A DNA stretch of 64,000 nucleotides from Parasphingopyxis sp. (lineage in GTDB: Bacteria; Pseudomonadota; Alphaproteobacteria; Sphingomonadales; Sphingomonadaceae), in assembly GCF_028279465.1 (NCBI RefSeq), contig NZ_JANQNS010000008.1:62001-126000 (forward strand). The letters run 5' to 3'. The position numbers were made by a program, and so were the translations under genes. The notes beneath the pieces were generated by a model, which did no database searches, was not told where the DNA came from, and saw nothing but the letters and a program-made list of their open reading frames with translations. Of the stretch, positions 1 through 9,182 are shown one piece after another (position 1 is the stretch's first letter; the number at the start of each line of letters is the position of its first letter).

Positions 1-1952
1 AATTTGAGCGCAAAGCTCGCATTCGGGCCAAGCGAGGCGGCCGTGGCGGTAATCGTCGTCCCGCTGATCGATGCGCCGAACGGATCGGTTTCGTCGGCGC
101 CCGCTGCGTCATCGTCTTCCGCGGTTGTTGCCGCCGCGCAATTGGCGCCGCTCGTCATGCTACCGGCGGTATAGGTCATATTGGCGGGCAGGGCGTCGGT
201 TGCGGTGATGGACGTTGCCGTGGCCGAGCCCGGATTGGAGACGAGGATGCAATATTCGATGACCGCGCCCGGAATCCGGTAGGGGTCGGTTTCGTCATTG
301 ACCGGATCGCTGATTACCGAGCTAATTTTCGTAACGCTGAGCGTTGTTTCGGGGTTGCAGAAGACGAAATCGTGGATCGAGGCGGCCTGGCCGTCCGGAT
401 CGGCCGGTGCCGTGGTGTGGTTGCCATAGACGATCGTCACCGTGTCGACCGGCGAGAGGAAGGTGACGACGACATTGCCATCGGCCGATGTGCCGCCCGA
501 GCCGGCATCGCCGATCGCGACGTTGCCGGTCACATAGTTGGCGACGCCGTTGGTGAGCACGGGTATGACCGGCGTGCCGTTGAAACTGCCGGTGACGGTC
601 AGTTTGTCGGCAAAGTCGTTGGCCGCGAAATCGATGTCGAAGACATAGAATTGCAGGCCGGGCACAGCGGTCGGCAGGGTCACAACGGTGGTCGCGGCCT
701 GATCCCGGTTCGTATATTCGAGGAACTGGTACAGCGCCTGTTCGGTCGTGCCGAAGCCGCCCGTATTGTCGGTTGTATCGTCGGGCGAGGAATTGACGAA
801 GGTGCCGTCCGTGCTGATCGCGAAATTGATCGTGCCGATATTGGTCACCGCATAGCTGGTGTTGAGCGCACCGGCCGTCCAGGCGCGGGTGTTCCAGTCG
901 AAGACGGTCTGGTTGATCGCCGGGCAAATGGTGGTGAGGCTGGGCGGCGTACCGGCCGTGCGCGTGCCGGACACGGTGAAGGTCGATGTGTCGTAATCGT
1001 CCTCGCCGTTCGCGCCGTTATTGGGTGTCGAATCTAGATCAATCGCTGACGAGGCCGTGACCTCCGCGCTGGCGGTTACGATCGCGCCGGAGGTGGCGTT
1101 CACCGTCGCGGTGATCGTTAGGGTGCGGGTTTGGCCAGGCGCGATGGAGGCGACCGTCCAGACGCCGGAGCCGCTGATATAGGTGCCATCGCCGCCATGC
1201 CCGGTATAGGTGACGCCGAGCGGCAGGCTGGCGTCCACGGTCACGCCGGTTGCGGTTTGGGTCGAGCTGCCGGAGTTCGTCAGCGTAATCGTATAGGTGA
1301 TGCTGGTGCCATTCGCCGGGCTCGTATTGCTGACCGAGTGGGACAGGGAGAGGTCGGCATAATTGGCCGGCGCATCGGTCAGATAGAGATCGGCGCGCTG
1401 AAAACTGCCATCGTCCTGCGAAGGGAAGATATCGCAGATCTCAAGCCGCCATGTGCCGGCGGAATTCTCGCCATCGAACGCCGAGAGCGCGGCATTGGGT
1501 ATGAAATCGTGCTGATAAAATGGCCCGGTTGTGGAATGGGTGACAGTATTACCGTCCGTATTGACCGTTTGCGTGCCCTCATCGTTGAGGCGGACGTTAA
1601 AATTATCGCCCGATACGTTGTTGGCATCGCCATCAACGAGTTGGACTCGTGTGCCGGCCGGCGACTGCAAGGTCAGCCGGATATCGCCGCGCCATGTATG
1701 CGTCGCGAAAAGGCCGAGATCGACATCCGAGATCGCAAAGGAATCGCTGACGGAAAAATTGCGGACGAGCGACGCAGCGCAGGTGGTGCCCGAATTGATG
1801 CCGCCCGTAGTCGTGTTCGAATAGGTGGTTGTGGTCTGCGCGATCAGCGGCGCGGCGCCGAAAGCAGTCAGGCACAGGGCAAGGCACGCGCCAACGGCAC
1901 GCCGCAGCCAAACGGCCGGACCAATTACCGGCAATTGCCCATCCCCACTCAT
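1..1952 (-). CDS. Secreted P-domain / DUF11-repeat surface protein, C-terminus beyond window edge
   Basis: The frame opens at an ATG at 1952 and stays open to base 1, so at least 650 residues are present and the rest lies outside the window. Residues about 15-39 form a signal peptide (hydrophobic core, ending PLIAQ). Residues about 70-192 read as a proprotein-convertase P-domain (HTWRGDIRLTLQSP and later GENSAGTWRLEICD), a beta-sandwich normally attached to secreted proteases. A DUF11 repeat follows at about 199-285 (ITYTITLTNSG) and another starts near residue 536 (IEYCILVSNPG). No protease domain is visible in the part present. By family knowledge this is an extracellular or cell-surface protein; an adhesive or structural role is inference. 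There is no clear Shine-Dalgarno before the ATG, so the exact start is less certain than the frame. Confidence 0.85.
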   Translation of the reverse strand, partial: MSGDGQLPVIGPAVWLRRAVGACLALCLTAFGAAPLIAQTTTTYSNTTTGGINSGTTCAASLVRNFSVSDSFAISDVDLGLFATHTWRGDIRLTLQSPAGTRVQLVDGDANNVSGDNFNVRLNDEGTQTVNTDGNTVTHSTTGPFYQHDFIPNAALSAFDGENSAGTWRLEICDIFPSQDDGSFQRADLYLTDAPANYADLSLSHSVSNTSPANGTSITYTITLTNSGSSTQTATGVTVDASLPLGVTYTGHGGDGTYISGSGVWTVASIAPGQTRTLTITATVNATSGAIVTASAEVTASSAIDLDSTPNNGANGEDDYDTSTFTVSGTRTAGTPPSLTTICPAINQTVFDWNTRAWTAGALNTSYAVTNIGTINFAISTDGTFVNSSPDDTTDNTGGFGTTEQALYQFLEYTNRDQAATTVVTLPTAVPGLQFYVFDIDFAANDFADKLTVTGSFNGTPVIPVLTNGVANYVTGNVAIGDAGSGGTSADGNVVVTFLSPVDTVTIVYGNHTTAPADPDGQAASIHDFVFCNPETTLSVTKISSVISDPVNDETDPYRIPGAVIEYCILVSNPGSATATSITATDALPANMTYTAGSMTSGANCAAATTAEDDDAAGADETDPFGASISGTTITATAASLGPNASFALK

Positions 1953-2063
1953 AGAGAAAGGATTAACCAAACACGCTGAAGATTTCGTAAAGGCCGAAGC
2001 TATGCGGCGCACTTCGCTAACACGCTGTATTTGAGGGCTAAAACCTGCTTTCGCTGCGTCCGG

Positions 2064-2816
2064 CTAGTCCGTCCAATCGCCGCGCCCTGCCATCCAGAGG
2101 CTGATCGCCGCGATTGCGGCCGTGTCTGCCCGCAATATGCGCGGGCCGAGCGATATCGGTACAGCATTCGGAAGAGCCGTGATCGCCTGGTCTTCGGCCT
2201 CGGTAAATCCGCCTTCGGGTCCAATGAGGATTGCCGCCGGGCCGTCCTGCGTGGCCAGAGCTGTACGGAACGATCCGCCGCCGCGCTCTGCGGCATAGAA
2301 CAGCGTCCGATCCACCGGCCAGTCCGCAAGGAGCGCGTTCAGCGATGTCATCTCGGCCAGTTCGGGCACGGCCGTGCGTTCGCATTGCTCTGCTGCTTCG
2401 ATCATATGCGCCTTCAACCTGTCGGGTTTGAGCGTGCGGACAATCGTGCGCTCCGTGCGCACCGGCACGAGCCGCGCGACGCCCAGCTCGCACGCCTTTT
2501 CGGCTAGCCAGTCGATCCGGCCCTTCTTGATCGGCGCGAAACAAAGCCAGAGATCGGGGACCTGTTCGCGTTCCCGGAGTTTGCCCTCGACACGCAGCAC
2601 CGCGTCGCGCTTGCCGATATGGGCGAGTTCGGCCAGCCACTCGCCGGTCCGATCGTCGAACAGCTTGACCTGCGCGCCCGCCTTCAGCCGCAGCACGCGC
2701 ACCAGATAATTGGCCTGGGCCGCATCGATGACGATCTCGCCATCCGCCTCTAACGGCGCATCGATGAACAGGCGCGGCAGACTGTCGGGTGGCCAGGCGG
2801 GCGTTGCGGGCATCAA
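2064..2816 (-). CDS. rsmE: 16S rRNA m3U1498 methyltransferase RsmE
   Basis: This 250-residue protein has the RsmE architecture: an N-terminal PUA-like RNA-binding part (residues ~10-75) followed by a SPOUT-class methyltransferase domain. The knot motifs that bind S-adenosylmethionine are visible as ILIGPEGGFTEAE and LGPRILRADTAAIAA in the last 60 residues. By family knowledge it methylates N3 of U1498 in 16S rRNA of the assembled 30S subunit. Length fits the family. Two adjacent ATGs open the frame; the second (2813) is an equally possible start. The gene diverges from ubiA with a 64-bp spacer that must hold both promoters. Confidence 0.93.
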   Translation of the reverse strand: MMPATPAWPPDSLPRLFIDAPLEADGEIVIDAAQANYLVRVLRLKAGAQVKLFDDRTGEWLAELAHIGKRDAVLRVEGKLREREQVPDLWLCFAPIKKGRIDWLAEKACELGVARLVPVRTERTIVRTLKPDRLKAHMIEAAEQCERTAVPELAEMTSLNALLADWPVDRTLFYAAERGGGSFRTALATQDGPAAILIGPEGGFTEAEDQAITALPNAVPISLGPRILRADTAAIAAISLWMAGRGDWTD

Positions 2817-2880
2817 TTGTTCCTATGCCGGTATCGTCGAGCTTGTCCAAGCCCGTATTGAGCGGATAGGGCGGTGCGCG

Positions 2881-3792
2881 ATGGAAGCGCAATCCTCCGT
2901 ACCCGATACCGAACGCCACTGGCTGATCGCCGCACTGCCGCCGGCCGCGCGTCCCTTCGGGTTGCTCGCGCGGTTCGACCGGCCGATCGGCTGGTGGTTG
3001 CTCTTCTGGCCCTGCGCCTGGGGCGTGGCGCTAGCGGGCGGTGCGACCGAGCGCTGGGACCTGCTGCTGTGGTTTCTGCTCGGCGCGATCGCGATGCGCG
3101 GGGCGGGTTGCGTCTATAACGATATCGTCGACCGCGATCTCGACCGGAAGGTGGAACGGACCCGCTCCCGGCCCCTGGCCAGCGGCCGCACGTCTCTCAG
3201 CGCAGCATGGATCTGGCTGGTCGCGCTGTGCCTGATCGGCCTCATCGTGTTGCTGCAGCTGCGATGGGAGGCGCAGCTTGTGGCGCTCGGCAGCCTGGCC
3301 CTTGTCGCCGCTTATCCGTTCATGAAACGCATCACCTGGTGGCCGCAGGCCTGGCTTGGTCTTGTGTTCAGCTGGGGCATACCGGTCGGCTGGGTCGCGA
3401 TTACGGGCGAGGTGGCACCCGCCATGTTCTGGCTCTATGCCGGGTCGGTATTTTGGGTCATCGGTTATGATACGATCTACGCCTTGCAGGATATCGAGGA
3501 TGATGCGCTGGCCGGCGTGAAGAGCACGGCGAGACGGTTTGGCGCGCATGCGCGGTCCGGGATCGCGTGTTTCTATCTGCTGGCCCTTGTCTGCTGGTGT
3601 GTGGCGCTCTGGCAGGTCCGTCCGCAATGGCTGGCGCTCGCGGCTTTGGCGCCGGCTGCGCTGCATCTGATCTGGCAGGTCGCGACGTTGCGGGCAGAAG
3701 ACGGCAGCGATGCGCTCACAAAGTTCCGTTCAAACCGGGAGACCGGCCTGCTTGTCGCGCTCGCCTGTTTCGTCGTCGGGGCCACGGCCTAG
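2881..3792 (+). CDS. ubiA: 4-hydroxybenzoate polyprenyltransferase UbiA
   Basis: A 303-residue polytopic membrane protein that attaches the polyprenyl tail to 4-hydroxybenzoate in ubiquinone synthesis at the inner membrane. The first aspartate-rich motif is N80-D81-x2-D84-x3-D88 (VYNDIVDRDLDRK), followed by the conserved RSRPLASGR, and the second motif is DIEDDALAGVKSTARRFG. Seven to nine hydrophobic segments are recognisable. The ATG at 2881 is chosen because the frame upstream of it runs back over the 5' end of rsmE on the other strand and carries no family sequence; the ribosome binding site in front of it is weak. Confidence 0.93.
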   Translation: MEAQSSVPDTERHWLIAALPPAARPFGLLARFDRPIGWWLLFWPCAWGVALAGGATERWDLLLWFLLGAIAMRGAGCVYNDIVDRDLDRKVERTRSRPLASGRTSLSAAWIWLVALCLIGLIVLLQLRWEAQLVALGSLALVAAYPFMKRITWWPQAWLGLVFSWGIPVGWVAITGEVAPAMFWLYAGSVFWVIGYDTIYALQDIEDDALAGVKSTARRFGAHARSGIACFYLLALVCWCVALWQVRPQWLALAALAPAALHLIWQVATLRAEDGSDALTKFRSNRETGLLVALACFVVGATA

Positions 3793-3827
3793 GTGACAAG
3801 CTTGCATCACCTCCCTAAATCGCCGCC

Positions 3828-5174
3828 ATGCTCACCGTCACCGAAGCGCAGCAGCGCGCCGCCGATCTCGTAACCGCCGCCAAGAAAGCCGGAGCCGATG
3901 CCGCCGATGTCCTCTATTCGGGCGGCATTTCAACCGAAGTGCAGGTGCGCCTTGGCGAGCTCGAAGATGTCCAGCGATCCGAGGGCCAGGAGATCGGCCT
4001 GCGCTTTTTTATCGGCCAGCGGTCGGCCAGCGTCTCCTCGTCCGACTTGTCCGATGCCGTGCTGGCGACGCTCGTGGAACGCGCGGCAGCAATGGCGCGC
4101 GAGGCGCCGGAAGATGCCTATGCGGGGTTGGCGCCGGAAGATCGGCTGTTCGGCGGCGATCTGCCCGAACTCGATATCGACGATGGCGGCGATGCCGAGC
4201 CCGAAGCGCTTCGCGAGAGCGCGCTCGAAGCGGAGGATGCGGCGCGGGCTGTCGATGGCGTCACGAACAGCGAGGGCGGCGGCGCGTCCGCGAGCCGCTC
4301 GATCATGGCGCTGGCGACAAGCCATGGATTTTGTGGCGGCTATCAGGCGTCGAGCTATGGCGTTTCGGCGAGCGTGATCGCCGGCGAGGGCGGCGGGATG
4401 CAGCGCGACTATGCCTATCGCACCGCGCGCTATCTTTCCGATCTCGACAGCGCGGCCAGCATCGGTACGCGCGCTGGCGAGCGGACGGTCGCGCGGCTGA
4501 ACCCGGCGAAGATCGACAGTGGCGCGATGCCGGTCGTTTTCGATCCGCGCGTATCGGGCGGCCTTCTCGGCCATCTTATCGGCGCGATCACCGGCTCGGC
4601 GATTACTCGCGGGACAAGTTTTTTGCGCGACTGTCTCGAAGAGCAGGTCTTCGCCGATGGCGTGACGGTGCGTGACGATCCGTTGCGCAAGCGCGGACTG
4701 CGGTCCCGGCCTTTCGATGGCGAAGGTCTGCCGGTGACCGATCGCGCGATCATCGAAGACGGCGTGCTCATAGGCTGGCTGCTCGATAGCGCGTCGGCGC
4801 GGCAGCTTGGGTTGGAGCCCACCGGCCATGCCAAGCGCGGGATCGGCGGCCCGCCGAGTGCCGGCGCCACGAATCTGCATTTGGAGCCGGGCGAGCAAAC
4901 GCGTGACGACCTGATCGCCGATATCGAGAAAGGCGTGCTCGTCAATGAGCTGATCGGCATGGGCGTCAATCCGGTGACGGGCGATTACAGCCGTGGCGCC
5001 TCCGGGTTTCTGATCGAGAATGGCAAGATCGGCGCACCGGTGGCGGAGATTACGATCGCGGGTAATCTCAAGAACATGTATCGCGCGCTGACGCCGGCGA
5101 GCGATCTCGAATTCATCCGCGGTGTCAACACGCCGACCGTCCGTGTGGAGGGTATGACGGTGGCGGGTGCCTGA
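3828..5174 (+). CDS. pmbA: PmbA/TldE-type component of the TldD/TldE metalloprotease
   Basis: The 448-residue protein matches PmbA (TldE), the partner of TldD in a heterodimeric protease that degrades unfolded peptides and matures modified peptides such as microcins. Visible family segments are GISTEVQVRLGELEDVQRSE near the N-terminus, the FDPRVSGGLLGHLIGAITG segment in the middle, and the C-terminal TGDYSRGASGFLIENG and IAGNLKNMYR motifs. By family knowledge the zinc ligands are in TldD, not PmbA, and no HExxxH is seen here. TldD is not in this window. The 3' end overlaps the next gene by 8 bp, indicating translational coupling. Confidence 0.92.
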   Translation: MLTVTEAQQRAADLVTAAKKAGADAADVLYSGGISTEVQVRLGELEDVQRSEGQEIGLRFFIGQRSASVSSSDLSDAVLATLVERAAAMAREAPEDAYAGLAPEDRLFGGDLPELDIDDGGDAEPEALRESALEAEDAARAVDGVTNSEGGGASASRSIMALATSHGFCGGYQASSYGVSASVIAGEGGGMQRDYAYRTARYLSDLDSAASIGTRAGERTVARLNPAKIDSGAMPVVFDPRVSGGLLGHLIGAITGSAITRGTSFLRDCLEEQVFADGVTVRDDPLRKRGLRSRPFDGEGLPVTDRAIIEDGVLIGWLLDSASARQLGLEPTGHAKRGIGGPPSAGATNLHLEPGEQTRDDLIADIEKGVLVNELIGMGVNPVTGDYSRGASGFLIENGKIGAPVAEITIAGNLKNMYRALTPASDLEFIRGVNTPTVRVEGMTVAGA

Positions 5175-5943
5175 CGTAACGCCCGAAGCGATTGCCGCCA
5201 TTGCAGCCGAGGCGGCGCATCTCGCGTCCGAACGCTGGCGCGGCGAACTCGAAATATGGGATAAATCGCCCGATCATCCGGTGTCCGATGTCGATCTGCT
5301 CGTCGATGGCTTTCTGCGTGAAAAGCTGACCGCGCTCGATCCCGACGCCGGTTATCTTTCGGAGGAAACGACCGACACCGCCGCCCGGCTCGGCAAGTCC
5401 CGGGTCTGGGTCGTCGATCCGATCGACGGCACGCGCGATTTTATCCGGGAACGCCCGGGCTGGTGTGTGTCCGTCGCTCTGGTGGAGGATGGTCAGCCGA
5501 TTGTCGGTGCGCTCGAGGCGCCGGCGCGCGAAGAGCGCTGGCTGGCGAGCGCGGGACAGGGCGCGACGCGCAACGGACAGACGTTGCGGGTGAGCGGTCG
5601 TACTGAGCTCCCGGGCGCGCGCGTGCCGTTCGCGAACCTGCCGAAGGATTCCGATCTTGTCGCCGTCGCCCAGCCCAATTCCATTGCGCTCAGAATTGCG
5701 ATGGTCGCGGCGGGCGAAGCCGATCTCGTGGCCACACTGCGCTGGGGCCATGAATGGGATGTCGGCGCGGCCGCTCTAATCGCGCGCGAGGCGGGTGCCA
5801 CCGTTACCGATGCATTCGGGGAACCGCTAACCTTTAACACCCATGCCGCGGAGGCCTTTGGCGTTCTCATTTCGACGCCTGCAATCCACGCAGCGGCCGT
5901 GGAGCGATTGCGCGAACGGGCCGAACAATTATCGGTGCGCTAA
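5167..5943 (+). CDS. Inositol monophosphatase family protein (CysQ/histidinol-phosphatase-like)
   Basis: This 258-residue protein belongs to the Mg-dependent, Li-sensitive phosphatase family. The metal-binding motifs are visible as LSEEtTD (residues ~60-65), WVVDPIDGTRDFI (~79-91) and, near the C-terminus, WDVGAAALIAREAGA. Family members dephosphorylate inositol monophosphate, 3'-phosphoadenosine 5'-phosphate (CysQ) or histidinol phosphate; sequence alone does not decide which. Translation starts at a GTG inside the last codons of pmbA (8-bp overlap), so expression is probably coupled to it. No other sulfate-assimilation or histidine gene is adjacent to help assign the substrate. Confidence 0.87.
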   Translation: MPDVTPEAIAAIAAEAAHLASERWRGELEIWDKSPDHPVSDVDLLVDGFLREKLTALDPDAGYLSEETTDTAARLGKSRVWVVDPIDGTRDFIRERPGWCVSVALVEDGQPIVGALEAPAREERWLASAGQGATRNGQTLRVSGRTELPGARVPFANLPKDSDLVAVAQPNSIALRIAMVAAGEADLVATLRWGHEWDVGAAALIAREAGATVTDAFGEPLTFNTHAAEAFGVLISTPAIHAAAVERLRERAEQLSVR

Positions 5944-5983
5944 AGCCCGAGCCGCGTTATTGCATATGGCTTCAAAGGCGCAG

Positions 5984-6985
5984 CTACTGCGATCGACCTA
6001 TCCAGTCAGTCAACTTCCCTGCGACGGCGTTGAACGCGCCGGCACCGCTGCCATTGCTCGCCGCCGGCGGAATGCCCTCATCTGAAGCGGTCCGGATTCC
6101 GAGATCCAGCGGGATGCGGCCGAGGAAATCGAAGCCGAGTTCTTCCGCTGCCGCTTCGGCGCCGCCCGTCCCGAACGGGTTCGAAATCGCGCCACAGGCC
6201 GGGCATTCATAGCCGGCCATATTCTCGACAAGCCCGATAATCGGCACATCGGCTTCCTCGAACAGATGGATGGCCCGCTTGGCGTCGATCAGGGCAAGGT
6301 CTTGTGGTGTCGAAACGATGATCGCGCCCGCCGGCTTGTATTTCTGCACCATAGTGAGCTGCACGTCGCCGGTGCCGGGTGGCAGGTCGATAATCAGCGT
6401 TTCGGTATCGCCCCATTCGGCATCGATAAGCTGGCCCAACGCCTTGCCGGCCATCGGTCCGCGCCAGGCGATCGCCTGGCCGGGCTTCACGAGTTGCCCC
6501 ATGCTGAGCATCCCGATTCCGAAATCGGTCGGCACCGGCACGAGCTTCTTATGCTCGGTGGCGGTCGGCTTGCGATCTTCGACGCTCAGCAGGCGCGGCT
6601 GGGACGGTCCGTATATGTCCGCATCGATCAGCCCGATCCTAAGGCCCCGGCGCGCCAGCGCGATGGCGAGATTGGCGGACAGCGTCGATTTGCCGACACC
6701 GCCCTTGCCCGAGCCAACGGCGATGATCCGCCGCGTCGTGCGTTTGCTGGTCATGGCGACGCGCACTTTTTCGACGCCTGCTATCGCGCCGAGCGCGCGG
6801 TTGATGTCTGCCTCGATCAGCGCGCGTTTGTCGGCGTTGATATCAGTCACGTCGAGGATGACGCTCGCGATACCATCGGTGAAGCGTGGTGCGGGTGCGC
6901 GGCCGGAATCGATAAGGCCCTTGCCCGAGACTGGATCGGCGATGGCGTTCAGGGCGGCGGAGAGCTGATCGGCGATGTCTGTCAT
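5984..6985 (-). CDS. mrp: Mrp/ApbC family Fe-S cluster carrier ATPase
   Basis: The 333-residue protein has an N-terminal MIP18/DUF59 domain (residues ~1-85) and a P-loop ATPase domain with the deviant Walker A GSGKGGVGKS that defines the ParA/MinD/Mrp class. A CPAC pair (in YECPACGA) supplies the cysteines by which family dimers hold a 4Fe-4S cluster. By family knowledge it delivers Fe-S clusters to apo-proteins in the cytoplasm. The start at 6985 (MTDIADQ) is chosen because the open frame further upstream is antisense to the low-complexity 5' end of hflK. It diverges from hflK across about 70 bp. Confidence 0.94.
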   Translation of the reverse strand: MTDIADQLSAALNAIADPVSGKGLIDSGRAPAPRFTDGIASVILDVTDINADKRALIEADINRALGAIAGVEKVRVAMTSKRTTRRIIAVGSGKGGVGKSTLSANLAIALARRGLRIGLIDADIYGPSQPRLLSVEDRKPTATEHKKLVPVPTDFGIGMLSMGQLVKPGQAIAWRGPMAGKALGQLIDAEWGDTETLIIDLPPGTGDVQLTMVQKYKPAGAIIVSTPQDLALIDAKRAIHLFEEADVPIIGLVENMAGYECPACGAISNPFGTGGAEAAAEELGFDFLGRIPLDLGIRTASDEGIPPAASNGSGAGAFNAVAGKLTDWIGRSQ

Positions 6986-7055
6986 ATCGATCAAATAGGA
7001 AGCCCAACACCAAATGACACTGTTTTTCCCGGAAAGGGTTCCTATAAAGAGGCTC

Positions 7056-8204
7056 ATGAGCGTTTTTACAGGTCTGGGCGCCAGAATTGGCTCCATTTTC
7101 AATAGCGAGGGCCGTGGTCCTTGGGGTGGCCGCGGCGGCGGCGGATCGGGCAGCAATGGCTCGGGCGGTAACGGTTCGGGGGGCGGGGGCGATGACGGCC
7201 CCAAAAACCCATGGTCCCAACCGCCGCGCAAACGCCCGTCCGGCGGCCAGGGCGGTCCGACCGCGCTCGACGAGCTTCTGAAACGCGGCCGCACGCAATG
7301 GGGCGGCGGCGGTGGCCGTGGCCCGGACCTGCCGACATTTGGCGGCCGGCCGATCTGGTTCTGGGCGATTATCCTGCTCGTGGCGCTCTGGATTTTCTTC
7401 ACCTCCTTCCATCTGGTCGGTCCGCAGGAACGCGGCGTGCTGACGCGCTTCGGCAATTATGTCGGTACTTATCAGCCGGGGCCAAACTTCTCCTTCCCTG
7501 CGCCGATCGACCGAGTGCAGATCATCGATGTCGACAATATCCGCACGATCGATATCGGCGGAACCGGCGCCGACGCGGAGAATCGCGTGCTGACCGGCGA
7601 CCAGAATATCGTCGATCTCGCCTATCAGATTCGCTGGAACATCAAGGAACCGCAAAATTATCTGTTCCAGATCGTCAATCCCGAGGAGACGATCCGCGAG
7701 GTCGCCGAAAGCGCGATGCGTGCTGTGATCGCGCGCGTGACGCTGGACGACGCCATCGGCGCGGGTCGCGGCGAAATCGAACAACGCGTGCAGGCTCTGA
7801 TGCAGGAACTGCTCGATGGCTATGGCGCGGGTGTGCTCGTGCAGGGCGTCGCGATCGAAGAAGCCGATCCGCCGTCCGCGGTGGAAGAGAGCTTCCGCCG
7901 TGTGTCCGCCGCGCAGCAGACGGCCCAAACCTATCTCAATAACGCACGCGCCTATGCGCAGCAGCTGACCGCCCGGGCCCAGGGTGAGTCGGCCGCCTTT
8001 ACGCGGGTCTATGAGGAATACCGCCTCGCCCCCGAAGTGACGCGCCGCCGCATGTATTATGAAACGATGGAGCGCATCCTCGGCAGCGTGAACATCACGA
8101 TTGTCGAAGCGGACGGCGTAACGCCCTACTTGCCGCTGCCCGAAGTGCAGCGCCGGGTACGCCAGCAGGCGACGCCCGCGCCCGAGGCAGGAGAAACGCA
8201 ATGA
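7056..8204 (+). CDS. hflK: FtsH protease modulator HflK
   Basis: This 382-residue membrane protein forms the HflKC complex that surrounds FtsH and gates its access to membrane substrates. The first ~70 residues are a glycine/proline-rich cytoplasmic tail, followed by one transmembrane segment (WFWAIILLVALWIFFTSF) and a periplasmic SPFH/band-7 domain (QERGVLTRFGNYVGTYQPG). The start at 7056 is preferred over an in-frame ATG at 7014 because AAGAGG lies at ideal distance upstream. The stop overlaps hflC by 4 bp (ATGA). Length and the Gly-rich head are normal for alphaproteobacterial HflK. Confidence 0.95.
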   Translation: MSVFTGLGARIGSIFNSEGRGPWGGRGGGGSGSNGSGGNGSGGGGDDGPKNPWSQPPRKRPSGGQGGPTALDELLKRGRTQWGGGGGRGPDLPTFGGRPIWFWAIILLVALWIFFTSFHLVGPQERGVLTRFGNYVGTYQPGPNFSFPAPIDRVQIIDVDNIRTIDIGGTGADAENRVLTGDQNIVDLAYQIRWNIKEPQNYLFQIVNPEETIREVAESAMRAVIARVTLDDAIGAGRGEIEQRVQALMQELLDGYGAGVLVQGVAIEEADPPSAVEESFRRVSAAQQTAQTYLNNARAYAQQLTARAQGESAAFTRVYEEYRLAPEVTRRRMYYETMERILGSVNITIVEADGVTPYLPLPEVQRRVRQQATPAPEAGETQ

Positions 8205-9073
8205 GCATCGCAACCCGCGTCGCGCGTAACCCTATCGCCTATGCCATTCTCGGCGTCGTGCTGATCGTTCTGGTCCTGAGTTCTTTCTCGATCGTTCCGG
8301 AAACGCGTCAGGCCGTGATCGTGCGCTTCGGCGAACCCGACCGGATCGTGAACCGCTATCAGCCCGGCGAAACATTCGGGTCGGGTAGCGCAGGGCTGAT
8401 GGCGCATATTCCGTTTGTGGATCAGGTCGTGTGGATCGACCGGCGCATCCAGAGCGTCGAGATGGAGCGCCAGCAGGTGCTCTCGACCGATCAGCTCCGC
8501 CTGCAGGTGGACGCCTTTGCCCGCTATCGGATCGTCGATCCGTTGCAGATGTACATTTCGGCGCGGACCGAGGAGCGGGTGAGCGAAGCGCTACGCCCGA
8601 TCCTCGCTTCCTCGCTCAGAAACGAGCTTGGCCGCCGGCCCTTCGCGGCGCTGCTGAGCCCGGAACGCGGCCAGGTTATGGACAATATCCAGGACAGTCT
8701 GAACCTTGCCGCGCGCCAATATGGCGCGGAAATCGTCGATGTGCGGATCAAGCGCGCCGACCTGCCCGAGGGCCAGCCGCTGGAATCCGCCTATCGGCGG
8801 ATGCGCTCCGCGCGTGAACAGGAAGCGCTGACGATCGAGGCGCAGGGCGCGAAGCAGGCGCAGATCATCCGTGCGGAAGCCGATGCCGAAGCGGCGCGGA
8901 CCTATGCGGAAGCCTTCGGCGCGGACCCCGATTTTTATGATTTCTACCGCGCGATGGAATCCTACCGCGCGACATTCGGGATCGATCGGCCGGCGGGACC
9001 AGACGATGGCGAGGCGGCGATCGTCATGTCGCCGGACAACGAATATCTGCGTCAATTCCGTGGACTGCGCTGA
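8201..9073 (+). CDS. hflC: FtsH protease modulator HflC
   Basis: A 290-residue partner of HflK. It has one N-terminal membrane segment (residues ~12-32, AILGVVLIVLVLSSFSIV), a periplasmic SPFH/band-7 domain starting ETRQAVIVRFGEPDR, and the C-terminal helical region with ADAEAARTYAEAFG typical of HflC. By family knowledge HflK and HflC assemble into a large cage around FtsH hexamers and limit degradation of SecY and other membrane substrates. The 4-bp overlap with hflK implies coupled translation at equal stoichiometry. Confidence 0.95.
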   Translation: MSIATRVARNPIAYAILGVVLIVLVLSSFSIVPETRQAVIVRFGEPDRIVNRYQPGETFGSGSAGLMAHIPFVDQVVWIDRRIQSVEMERQQVLSTDQLRLQVDAFARYRIVDPLQMYISARTEERVSEALRPILASSLRNELGRRPFAALLSPERGQVMDNIQDSLNLAARQYGAEIVDVRIKRADLPEGQPLESAYRRMRSAREQEALTIEAQGAKQAQIIRAEADAEAARTYAEAFGADPDFYDFYRAMESYRATFGIDRPAGPDDGEAAIVMSPDNEYLRQFRGLR

Positions 9074-9182
9074 CGGTTCGACCAACGACAGCGCAATACC
9101 CTATGTTCAATATGTGTTAAGGCGCTATTCCGCAGCTCACAGACAGGTGTCGTAAAAGATTTAGCGGAGAGATTGGAGAATT

